Program-made: the position numbers and the translations under genes
The notes under the pieces: model-generated
Database searches by the model: none
The model's input: the letters and a program-made list of their open reading frames with translations, nothing else
Told to the model about the DNA's origin: nothing
NCBI GenBank assembly: GCA_041677345.1
Contig: JBAYQE010000033.1
Span: 1-25,912 of the forward strand
Reading direction: 5' to 3'
Source: JALOAT01 sp041677345
GTDB lineage: Bacteria > Pseudomonadota > Gammaproteobacteria > Thiohalomonadales > Thiohalomonadaceae
Length of the DNA: 25,912 nt
In this document: positions 15,859 through 25,912 of the stretch, one piece after another
Layout of the letters: each line of letters starts with the position of its first letter
Position numbering within the stretch: the first letter of the stretch is position 1

Positions 15859-16895
15859 GTCGGCAGCGCGAGCCCGGGCCATTGATCCAGCGGATCGGTG
15901 GAGCGCACCACGTGCATGCCCGCCTCGCTGAAGCGGCGAAAGGCGGCGTCGGCCTGATCCGTGTAGTCCGCCACCCCGGGCACCACCACGGGCGAGCTGC
16001 AATCCTCCAGCAGGTAGACGCGCTGCGCCAGGCGGGCGTCGCCGCTGCAAACCTCGTTGAGCAGGTCGTCGATGGTCCAGGCCACGCAGTGGCTCTTGGC
16101 CTGCCCGGCCACCACCACGGCGTCGAACGACATCAGGTGCGCGATGAGTTCCTCGTCCCGTGCCGCGATGGTTTCACCGTCCGGGCCGGTGGTGACCTCG
16201 GGTCCCAGGACCGAGTAGTGCTCCGTGAGCGGGTTGCGTCCCTTGACGCGAAAATCCACGGCCGAGCGCCGTGCCACGGCGTGGAAGAATGCCGCTTCCT
16301 CCACCGCGGACACCAGGGCGTGGCCGATGCCGCCCAGCATGGCATGGTAGGGCCACACCGTCAGCTCGTACTTGCCGCTGTCGCGCAACGTGCGCACGTA
16401 ATGGAGAAGGTGGCGCTGGCCGTACTCGGGCGTGATACCGAGGGTCGGCGCCAACGCCGCATTGAAACGCCAGCGCCCCTGTTCCACGTCGTTGACGCTT
16501 ACCAAAGTGAACGGGGCGGGGTGATGTCCCTCGTCATCGACCAGAAAACCGGCATGGAACACCTGGTAGGCCACATGGGTGTCGAGGGTGGCCACGATGG
16601 CGGTGATCGCCCCGAGGTTCTGATAGATGAAGCGGCACAGCCGGCGGTTGTCGTCCACCGCACCGCTGCCGGAACGCCCGCCCACGTACAACTCGAAGCC
16701 CGGGATGCAGAAGGTGTTCTGCACATCGACGATGAGCAGGCATAGCCGGAAGCGGTCTTCGGCAGCCGGAGCGATCCCGTGCACGAGAGCCCAATGCTCG
16801 GCCTCCGCGGCGCGCGTGCCGTAGGGTACGCGCCAGACGCCGGACACGCCGCCTTCATCGAAATGGGGCGGCAACGGCAGGGCTCGAAACGGCAT
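15855..16895 (-). CDS. isochorismatase/nicotinamidase-like cysteine hydrolase
   Basis: A 346-residue protein, longer than typical nicotinamidase (about 200) because of an N-terminal extension and insertions. The catalytic pattern is present: Asp57 (LLIVDVQNTFCIPG), Lys218 (RVKGRNPLTEHYS) and Cys270 (VVVAGQAKSHCVAWTI), with a cis-peptide-type VVVAGQA before it. The expected chemistry is hydrolysis of an amide such as nicotinamide, or a related C-N bond. ATG 16895 follows GAGGT. It is first in the five-gene operon and ends in a GTGA overlap with the CapA-like frame. Nicotinamidase is plausible given the downstream phosphoribosyltransferase and PRPP synthetase, but not proven. Confidence 0.85.
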   Translation of the reverse strand: MPFRALPLPPHFDEGGVSGVWRVPYGTRAAEAEHWALVHGIAPAAEDRFRLCLLIVDVQNTFCIPGFELYVGGRSGSGAVDDNRRLCRFIYQNLGAITAIVATLDTHVAYQVFHAGFLVDDEGHHPAPFTLVSVNDVEQGRWRFNAALAPTLGITPEYGQRHLLHYVRTLRDSGKYELTVWPYHAMLGGIGHALVSAVEEAAFFHAVARRSAVDFRVKGRNPLTEHYSVLGPEVTTGPDGETIAARDEELIAHLMSFDAVVVAGQAKSHCVAWTIDDLLNEVCSGDARLAQRVYLLEDCSSPVVVPGVADYTDQADAAFRRFSEAGMHVVRSTDPLDQWPGLALPT

Positions 16896-16930
16896 CGCCG
16901 TTTACCTCGCATTCGCTCCGATATCCTTGA

Positions 16931-16958
16931 AGTGTAAGAGGGGTACCGGCGGTCGCAA
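16931..16958 (-). promoter_or_regulatory. putative promoter of the hydrolase-PRPP operon
   Basis: On the minus strand TTGCGA (16953-16958) and TACACT (16931-16936) are separated by 16 bases, about 36 bases upstream of ATG 16895. Each box matches the sigma70 consensus at 4 of 6 positions. It lies downstream of the tRNA-Gly gene, so read-through from the tRNA promoter is also possible. Confidence 0.35.
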
Positions 16959-17061
16959 ATCCGTGGTAAACGCCGGCGCGCCGATCAGTGCGCCACATGC
17001 GTCTGCGCACGTGCCATGGAAACGCCCGGTGGACCTATAAGGCTGATGAAGGGGGAGGGAT

Positions 17062-17137
<76 letters not shown>

Positions 17138-17151
17138 TACGAAGGGCCGCA

Positions 17152-17179
17152 ATTCTAGCGATTTCCGCGCCGGTGTCAA
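17152..17179 (-). promoter_or_regulatory. sigma70 promoter of tRNA-Gly
   Basis: On the minus strand a perfect -35 TTGACA (17174-17179) is followed after 16 bases by TAGAAT (17152-17157), placing the transcription start a few bases before the mature tRNA 5' end at 17137. The spacing and the strength of both boxes fit a tRNA promoter well. Confidence 0.85.
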
Positions 17180-17191
17180 AGGGTAAGTTGA

Positions 17192-17761
17192 TCATCCGCC
17201 GGACGCCCGCAGCGCCGAGAAGATGTCCTGCGGCCGCAGCAGGGAAACGGCGGTGCGGTTGCCCACCACGTCCACCCACACGATCCAGTCGGGATGATTC
17301 AGATCGACCTTGTGCGGCACGGCCTGGGCGAGTTCGATGACGATGTCGCGGGTGTGGTAGCGCTCCCAGCGCCGCTTCTGTACGCGCATGGCCCAGGTTT
17401 CACCGGCGCCCATGAGCGGGACTACGCGCTCGGCGATGAGTTCGCGGATGGCGGGCAGGCTGGTCCGGGTCCAGTGATCCACGGGCACCCATTTCAATGC
17501 GAAGCGGAAGTTCGCGGCCGGGTCGGCGCGATACAGCGCGTGGCAGCGACGGATCACCTCGCGGTTTTCCAGCGAGGTCATCACAAGCGCGATGCCCCAC
17601 ACACTGGTCTTCACCACGCGGGGTGCAGGATCGCCGAAGCCGCGCAGCGTGCGCACGACCTCGTCCCGGGCGCGGGCGAACTGCCGGCCCGGGTAGGACA
17701 CCAGGAGCTCCGCCGTGGCGACGGTGATGCTGCTCTGATCGGGGACGGTCTGCCGGTTCAT
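17192..17761 (-). CDS. THUMP-domain protein
   Basis: A 189-residue soluble protein. The N-terminal half begins ATAELLVSYPGRQFARARDE, and the C-terminal half contains IVIELAQAVPHKVDLNHPDW followed by VDVVGNRTAVSLL, the usual end of a THUMP RNA-binding domain (predicted tRNA binding, as in Tan1/ThiI/TrmG10-type proteins). No methyltransferase or ThiI sulfurtransferase domain is fused, so it would act as a partner or RNA-binding subunit. ATG 17761 is chosen; a longer frame upstream runs into the divergent gene and is not credible. It is divergent from the DJ-1/PfpI gene across 91 bases. Confidence 0.8.
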   Translation of the reverse strand: MNRQTVPDQSSITVATAELLVSYPGRQFARARDEVVRTLRGFGDPAPRVVKTSVWGIALVMTSLENREVIRRCHALYRADPAANFRFALKWVPVDHWTRTSLPAIRELIAERVVPLMGAGETWAMRVQKRRWERYHTRDIVIELAQAVPHKVDLNHPDWIVWVDVVGNRTAVSLLRPQDIFSALRASGG

Positions 17762-17852
17762 GGGCGTGCGGTGGCATACCTTTACCGGAGGGTAGCCTAC
17801 CCACGGGGCGTGGCCCGGGCCGCGGTGGAGTCGCCGGACAGGGGAGACAATC

Positions 17853-18368
17853 ATGCGTGCATTGATCATCAGTGCGGACGAGTTCGAGGATCGCGAGTTG
17901 CTCGTGCCCAAGGAACAACTGGAGCAGGGCGGCTCCACGGTGCACGTGGCAACGCCGGGAGGCAGGCCCATTCACGGCAAGCACGGCGCGGAGGTGGTCG
18001 CGGACGAGGCCATCGACGACGTGGAAACGGCGGCCTATGACGTGCTGGTGCTGCCGGGCGGCAAGGCGCCGGCAAAACTGCGCAAAGACCCGGGCGTGCT
18101 CGCCATCGCCCGCGATTTCCTGGCCACGGGGCGCATCGTGGCGGCGGTCTGCCATGGGCCGCAGATCCTGGTTTCGGCGGATCTGCTGCGCGGCAAACGC
18201 GCCACGGCCTACGAGGCCGTGGCCCCGGAACTGACAGCGGCCGGGGCGGAGTACGTGGACGAGGAGGTGGTGGTGGACGGCAACCTGATCACCTCGCGCA
18301 AACCTGCCGATCTGCCCGCCTTCGTCAAGGCCATCAAGGAGAAGGCGGGGGCGCGGGCACAGGCCTGA
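17853..18368 (+). CDS. DJ-1/PfpI family protein
   Basis: A 171-residue cytoplasmic protein of the PfpI/YhbO group (stress-related deglycase or protease-like). The conserved pattern is visible: Glu12 (ADEFEDRELLVP), VLVLPGGKAP near residue 66, and the nucleophile Cys100-His101 in AAVCHGPQIL. The length matches the family. ATG 17853 follows a strong GGGGAGA ribosome-binding site. It is divergent from the THUMP gene and precedes srmB by about 90 bases. Confidence 0.93.
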   Translation: MRALIISADEFEDRELLVPKEQLEQGGSTVHVATPGGRPIHGKHGAEVVADEAIDDVETAAYDVLVLPGGKAPAKLRKDPGVLAIARDFLATGRIVAAVCHGPQILVSADLLRGKRATAYEAVAPELTAAGAEYVDEEVVVDGNLITSRKPADLPAFVKAIKEKAGARAQA

Positions 18369-18459
18369 CGGGCGGCAATGCGAGGGTGGACGGGCGGCTC
18401 CCCCTCCCTTCGCGCGTGCACAATGGGCGCGGCGCGCCGATTGGTGTATGTTGCGCGCC

Positions 18460-19797
18460 ATGACGACGACCACCTTCGCTGAACTCGATCTTCCCTTCGA
18501 ACTGAGCCGCGCCCTGGACAAACTGGGGCTCGCGGAGCCTACGCCGGTGCAGGCGCAGGCCATTCCCCTCGCGGCCGCGGGACACGACCTTCTAGCGTCC
18601 GCAGCCACGGGTTCGGGCAAGACCGCCGCCTTCCTGCTACCCATGATGCAGCGCTTCCTCGACAACCCGGAGACGCCGCCGGAGGCGGGCACCCGCGGCC
18701 TGATCCTGGTGCCCACCCGCGAACTGGCCCAGCAGATCTTCGACGAATTCATGCGCCTCGGCAGTTACACGCGGTTGCGCGCCGGCGTGATCACCGGCGG
18801 CGCGCCGACCCGTCACCAGATCGCCACACTGCGCAAGAACCCGGAGATCATCATCGCCACCCCGGGACGCCTGTTGGAACATCTGGAGCGGGGAGAGGCC
18901 GAGCTGGGCGATCTCGAGGTGCTGGTGCTGGACGAGGCCGATCGCATGCTGGACATGGGCTTCGGTCCCGACGTGCTTGCGATCATCGGGCACTGTGCCG
19001 AGGAGCGGCAGACACTGCTTTTCTCCGCCACGCTCCATCACCGCGGCCTGAAACCGCTCACCGATGCGCTGCTGCGCAGTCCCGAGGTGGTGGCGGTAGA
19101 TGCCGCGCGCGCCCAGCCGCAGACCATCCGCCATCAGGTGGTGCTGGCCGACCATGGTGACCACAAGCGCGCGCTGACCCTCTGGCTGTTGCAGAACGAG
19201 AGCTACGACAAGGCCGTGGTGTTCGCCAACACCCGCGAGGGCGCGACCCGGCTGGGCGATGCGCTGCGTGCGCGTGGCGTGCGTGCGGGGGTCATCCATG
19301 GCGAGATCGAGCAGCGCGAGCGCAATCGTGTCATGGGGCTGCTGCGCAGCGGCCAGATCAAGGTGCTGGTGGCCACGGACGTGGCGGCACGCGGGCTCGA
19401 CATCCCGGGTGTGCAACTGGTCATCAATTTCGACGTGGCGCGCAGCGGCGACGACTACCTGCACCGTACCGGCCGCACCGGCCGCGCGGGCGAGGAGGGA
19501 CTGGCGGTTTCGCTGGTGACACACGCCGACTGGAACCCCATGGCGAGCATCGAGCGCTATCTGCAGCTCGCCCTGGAGCACCGCGAGCTGCCCGGACTGA
19601 AGGCGAGTTTCCAGGGACCGAAGAAAACGAAGACTGCGAAGAAGACTGCAAAGAAACCTGAGCGGCGCAGCGCACCGAAACCCAAGCAGCGCCACCGCGA
19701 CCTCAAGAACAAGGGCAAGCGTCGCGTGCCCTCGTCAGCGGCCGGCGTTCCCGCAGGCGATCGGCCGCCGCCGGGAACGCCGCGCAAGGACACATAG
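18460..19797 (+). CDS. srmB: DEAD-box ATP-dependent RNA helicase, SrmB-like
   Basis: A 445-residue helicase. Visible motifs are the Q-motif (EPTPVQAQAIP), walker A ATGSGKT (49-55), PTRELA, TPGR, DEAD (158-161), SAT (189-191), and in the second RecA domain ATDVAARGLDIPG and HRTGRTGRAG. The basic tail (KKTKTAKKTAKKPERRSAP) and RHRD-KNKGKRR close to the C-terminus match E. coli SrmB, a factor of early 50S assembly, better than RhlE or DbpA. ATG 18460 (MTTTTFAELDL) aligns with the SrmB start; an in-frame ATG at 18448 is possible. It is convergent with the activase gene across 99 bases. Confidence 0.92.
   Translation: MTTTTFAELDLPFELSRALDKLGLAEPTPVQAQAIPLAAAGHDLLASAATGSGKTAAFLLPMMQRFLDNPETPPEAGTRGLILVPTRELAQQIFDEFMRLGSYTRLRAGVITGGAPTRHQIATLRKNPEIIIATPGRLLEHLERGEAELGDLEVLVLDEADRMLDMGFGPDVLAIIGHCAEERQTLLFSATLHHRGLKPLTDALLRSPEVVAVDAARAQPQTIRHQVVLADHGDHKRALTLWLLQNESYDKAVVFANTREGATRLGDALRARGVRAGVIHGEIEQRERNRVMGLLRSGQIKVLVATDVAARGLDIPGVQLVINFDVARSGDDYLHRTGRTGRAGEEGLAVSLVTHADWNPMASIERYLQLALEHRELPGLKASFQGPKKTKTAKKTAKKPERRSAPKPKQRHRDLKNKGKRRVPSSAAGVPAGDRPPPGTPRKDT
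19743..19782 (+). repeat. 11-bp inverted repeat in the 3' end of srmB
   Basis: CGGCGTTCCCG (19743-19753) pairs perfectly with CGGGAACGCCG (19772-19782) around an 18-base loop, inside the last codons of srmB. No T-run follows, so it is at most a weak terminator or 3'-end stabiliser for srmB; it may also block convergent transcription from the minus strand. Confidence 0.35.
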
Positions 19798-19896
19798 TGA
19801 CAAGACAACAGCCTGGCGGCAACGACCTCGTTCCGGGTAATGGCGGATATGCGGGGCAGGGCGGTGGGGCAATCACGGTTGGGTTGACAGGGCGGC

Positions 19897-23535
<3,639 letters not shown>

Positions 23536-23592
23536 CGTGTGTCTCCCTGAGAACCTTACCCTGGAGCCCGCCTCGCGCCAGGCATGAATCGC

Positions 23593-23627
23593 CGTGGCCT
23601 GGATGCGGCGAGGCGCCTCAGGCCACG
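23593..23627 (-). repeat. 9-bp inverted repeat between the two dehydratase-system genes
   Basis: CGTGGCCTG (23593-23601) pairs perfectly with CAGGCCACG (23619-23627); the 17-base loop contains a further GGCGAGGCGCC self-complement. It lies in the 106-base gap, about 15 bases downstream of the HgdB-like stop in the direction of transcription, and could be a terminator-like or processing element that reduces expression of the downstream activase. No T-run follows on the minus strand. Confidence 0.45.
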
Positions 23628-23641
23628 AGGATTGCTAGCGG

Positions 23642-25453
23642 TTAGGCGGGATCGGCCTGATCCAATGCCCCGGTCGCATCCTGCCGCAGGGCACGGCAGG
23701 CCCAGTCGGGGTCCTTGTCCATGCGCGTGGCCACGTGCAGCACGAACCGGGCCGCGCGACCGACCACGCCTCTGACGTGTGGTATGCGGTAAAGGGGCTG
23801 GCGCAGTTCCCGGTGGGCGGCCACATAGGCACGGATATCCTCAAGGGCATAGCCACAGCGATCGAGTGCTGCGCGGAACTCATCCTTGCAGCGCACCTTG
23901 GCCTCGCCGAGGGCCATCTGCACGCGGGAATAGGCGTTGATGTCGCCCTCGCCCGAGGTCTCCACGGGCAGGTAGATCATCTCGGGATAGTGGGCGACGA
24001 CGGCGGCCTGGGCGCCGTCGGACTGGGTGGAAGGCATGCAGCCGAAGGGCTTCACCGACAGCGTCATGTGGGCCAGGTCGCGGTTGTAGTAATAGATGTT
24101 CTTGGCCACCTCCAGGTAACCTTCGCCGCCCGTGGCGCGGGCGTTGTAGAACGGATGTCCCACCCGCTGCAGTTCAAGTTGATCGGCCAGGGGATGGACC
24201 GTACCGCCCAGGGCCTCGCGCATGCGGTCGTATTCGCGCCCCAGTACCTTTTCGCCCAGGCTGAGCGCCAGTTCCTTACTGATGTGACCGATGCCGCGCC
24301 GGAGGCGCTGCGCCAGCGCGGCAAGGCCCGCGCTTGCGGTCTCACCCTCATGGAGCCCGCGACGGTCCTTCAGATAGAGATGCAGGTCGTGCAGGGTGTA
24401 GTCGATCCAGGTCGCTACCGGCTCCACCAGCACCTCGGCGCCCTCGTTCTCCAGGAAGCCGAACATGCGGAAGTTGCCGTCGCCTTCCGTGGTCTGGGCC
24501 CAGAACTCGCCCGTGATTTTCACGATGGGGCGCGCGCGGGTGTAGTCCACCTCCAGTTCGTCCTGCATCAATGCGCGGCAGCGTTGGAGCGCTTTCAGGT
24601 AATGGTCGTCGCGCAGTTGCTGGAACAGCCGTTCCACGTCCTCCGGAGCGTTCACGGGCGTGAGCCGTGCGGCAAGCCGAGCCAGGAAGCCGCTGTGGAC
24701 GGTATGGTCCTTGGTGCGGAGGGCCTCCTCACAGAGGGCCAGGCACTTTTCCATCACCTGTTGCGTACGCCCGGCTTCGGTTTCATAAGGGCGGCAGTGA
24801 AAAAAGGCCGCGTTGAGCACATCGCCCATGAAAATGGCGTTGAGAAGGGTGAGGAACAGGGCGGGATTCACCTCGAAACCGCCGCCGGCCGTGGTCTGCT
24901 CGTTGCCGCCGGTCTGGTCGAAGAGGATGATGCGGAAGCCGTCGAAACCGGCATTGCGCAGGGCGAGGCGGTACTCCGCCTCGTACATGCCGAAGCGGCA
25001 CGGCCCGCAGGAACCCGCCGTGACGAAGATGTAGTCGGCCAGGATGCGTGCGGTGGGCACATGCTGCTCGTCGCGCAGGCGAATCAGATAATTGACCAGG
25101 GCGCCCACGGTGAAGTAGGTGGGATTGCACTGACCGTTGTTGCCGTATTCCTTTCCGGTCTGGAAATCGACCTTGCGCGGCACGGCGATGCATTCCGCCC
25201 GATACCCCAGGCCCTGGAGCCCGGCGCGCATCAGGCGATCATGCGCAGTGGTCATGCCACCCAGCAGTACGGTCACGTGCCCGCGTTCTTCGCGGGTGAA
25301 GGGCCGTTCCTGCGGACGGCGGAAGTGCTGGACCGGCGTATCCTCCAACCCCGCCTCGCGCAGCAGGCGTGCGCGCTCGGCGGCGATGATGTGATCGTGT
25401 GAGGCGGGGCCGCACGCGCTGTCGGGCGCATTGCCCGGGTGGCGATCAGTCAT
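23642..25453 (-). CDS. HgdB/DUF2229-like 2-hydroxyacyl-CoA dehydratase-type protein (603 aa)
   Basis: Related to the catalytic subunits of 2-hydroxyacyl-CoA dehydratases and the DUF2229 proteins found with activases. Features are VTVLLGGMTTAHDRLM near residue 60, KEYGNNGQCNPTYFTVGALV (Cys109), an ATAGSCGPCRFGMYE-like cysteine pair (Cys149, Cys152), and KPFGCMPSTQSDG with YLPVETSGEGDINAYSRVQM near the C-terminus. These cysteines are candidates for an iron-sulfur cluster. ATG 25453 has a near-perfect AGGGAGGT site 5 bases upstream. It is the first gene of a two-gene unit with the double activase. Elsewhere these modules can form one very long polypeptide. Substrate unknown; the family is fairly sure, the reaction is not. 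Confidence 0.82.
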   Translation of the reverse strand: MTDRHPGNAPDSACGPASHDHIIAAERARLLREAGLEDTPVQHFRRPQERPFTREERGHVTVLLGGMTTAHDRLMRAGLQGLGYRAECIAVPRKVDFQTGKEYGNNGQCNPTYFTVGALVNYLIRLRDEQHVPTARILADYIFVTAGSCGPCRFGMYEAEYRLALRNAGFDGFRIILFDQTGGNEQTTAGGGFEVNPALFLTLLNAIFMGDVLNAAFFHCRPYETEAGRTQQVMEKCLALCEEALRTKDHTVHSGFLARLAARLTPVNAPEDVERLFQQLRDDHYLKALQRCRALMQDELEVDYTRARPIVKITGEFWAQTTEGDGNFRMFGFLENEGAEVLVEPVATWIDYTLHDLHLYLKDRRGLHEGETASAGLAALAQRLRRGIGHISKELALSLGEKVLGREYDRMREALGGTVHPLADQLELQRVGHPFYNARATGGEGYLEVAKNIYYYNRDLAHMTLSVKPFGCMPSTQSDGAQAAVVAHYPEMIYLPVETSGEGDINAYSRVQMALGEAKVRCKDEFRAALDRCGYALEDIRAYVAAHRELRQPLYRIPHVRGVVGRAARFVLHVATRMDKDPDWACRALRQDATGALDQADPA

Positions 25454-25684
25454 CGGTACCTCCCTGGAATCCGCTTGCCAGACCTCTGTCGTGCCGGGGT
25501 ATGCCCCGGCCGATCTTGATTAGTTAAGACGCATCGCTGCCGGGTGCAAGTCGTAGAGGCGGGAAAATGGCCTTTGGTTTCCTGCGGTTGAAGGGTGGAT
25601 CAGGCACATGTCACTAATCTTCGATAGGTCGGGGTCCCGCATCCCGTGCTAACTTCAGCGCGATGGGCGGACAGGAGGGAGATC
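25454..25684. promoter_or_regulatory. divergent intergenic region with a leader hairpin
   Basis: This 231-base gap separates the HgdB-like gene (-) from the small + strand gene. GCCGGGG (25493-25499) and CCCCGGC (25504-25510) form a 7-bp GC stem with a 4-base loop about 40 bases upstream of the HgdB-like ATG, so it would sit in the leader if transcription begins further upstream. Candidate boxes such as TTGCAC on the minus strand are too weak to call. No riboswitch motif was recognised. Confidence 0.4.
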
Positions 25685-25888
25685 ATGACCCTGGAAAGAG
25701 CCCGCCAATTGATCGCTGTCCAGTCACAGTTCGGCGGTGGTTACAACCGCAATGGGGTCCGGCTGATCCTGGGCGAAGTGCAACGGGAGCACGGACAGCA
25801 GGCCGTGGACGGGCTCATCGAGGAATTCGCGCTGCAAGCCGTCTTCGGCATCGCGCCCGGCACGGATTTTTCGCGCTTCGGCCGTTGA
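25685..25888 (+). CDS. small conserved-looking hypothetical protein (67 aa)
   Basis: ATG 25685 follows a strong AGGAGG site. The 67-residue product (MTLERARQLIAVQSQFGGGY...) is soluble and helical with a central GYNRNGVRLILGEVQREHGQ segment and ends in FSRFGR. I recall similar short proteins as uncharacterised conserved proteins in gammaproteobacteria, but cannot name a family. A longer in-frame version from 25646 lacks a ribosome-binding site. It is divergent from the dehydratase-like pair and has no evident link to it. Confidence 0.7.
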   Translation: MTLERARQLIAVQSQFGGGYNRNGVRLILGEVQREHGQQAVDGLIEEFALQAVFGIAPGTDFSRFGR

Positions 25889-25912
25889 TGTGATCTTGCC
25901 CCGCTTTCCCGG

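Noticed and set aside
15882..16745. Plus-strand open frame (287 codons) opposite the cysteine hydrolase
   Set aside because: His/Gly/Val-rich mirror of a motif-bearing gene; not credible as a protein.
17400..18752. Minus-strand open frame (450 codons) crossing the THUMP, DJ-1 and srmB genes
   Set aside because: Overlaps three well-supported genes in other frames and has no domain; a GC-rich chance frame.
18637..19695. Minus-strand open frame (352 codons) opposite srmB
   Set aside because: Complement of the helicase motifs in a GC-rich gene; no recognisable family.
23735..25402. Long + strand open frame (555 codons) opposite the HgdB-like gene
   Set aside because: Antisense to a recognisable gene with a near-perfect ribosome-binding site; no domain, no ribosome-binding site and low-complexity composition.

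Overview
The window looks like chromosome of a high-GC gammaproteobacterium, possibly from the Chromatiales/Ectothiorhodospiraceae/Acidiferrobacter side. This rests on the DnaE C-terminus, an SrmB-type DEAD-box helicase with the RHRD..NKGKRR tail, and the T6SS and two-partner-secretion proteins; a genus cannot be named from sequence alone. No integrase, transposase, CRISPR array or rRNA was seen.

Layout. (1) 1-1285: 3' end of dnaE. (2) About 1.29-12.44 kb: an accessory block with visibly lower GC than its surroundings, all genes on the + strand. It starts with about 650 bp of structured, nearly gene-free DNA. Then come an orphan TpsB/ShlB-type outer-membrane transporter, hcp, vgrG, a DUF6931-like T6SS-associated gene, and four translationally overlapping genes for envelope proteins: a TPR protein with signal peptide, a 944-residue TPR lipoprotein, a 206-residue TPR lipoprotein, and a small exported protein with a VPWK motif. 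(3) 12.44-16.9 kb, - strand: a tightly overlapping five-gene operon encoding an isochorismatase/nicotinamidase-like hydrolase, a CapA-like protein interrupted by an in-frame amber codon, a type I phosphoribosyltransferase, an alpha/beta hydrolase and a divergent PRPP synthetase. (4) 17.06-17.14 kb: tRNA-Gly(GCC), - strand, with a clear sigma70 promoter. (5) 17.2-19.8 kb: a THUMP-domain gene (-) divergent from a DJ-1/PfpI gene (+), then srmB (+). (6) 19.9-25.45 kb, - strand: a two-gene system related to 2-hydroxyacyl-CoA dehydratases, with an HgdB-like 603-residue protein followed by a 1212-residue protein carrying two tandem BcrA/BadF-type ATPase (activase) domains and a C-terminal DUF2229/HgdB-like part. 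(7) 25.69-25.89 kb: a small 67-residue protein, divergent from (6).

How the genes may work together. hcp and vgrG supply the tube and spike of a type VI secretion system whose sheath and membrane complex must be encoded elsewhere. The four-gene TPR operon resembles the periplasmic/outer-membrane part of a TolQR-energised trans-envelope machine (Glt/Agl-like), but no motor gene is present in the window. The PRPP operon couples PRPP synthesis to a phosphoribosyltransferase and an amide-type hydrolase, suggesting base or pyridine salvage. The activase/dehydratase pair has the cysteines expected for ATP-driven [4Fe-4S] electron transfer; its substrate is unknown. The best candidates for an undescribed system are the TPR operon beside the T6SS genes, the double-activase pair, and the five-gene PRPP operon.
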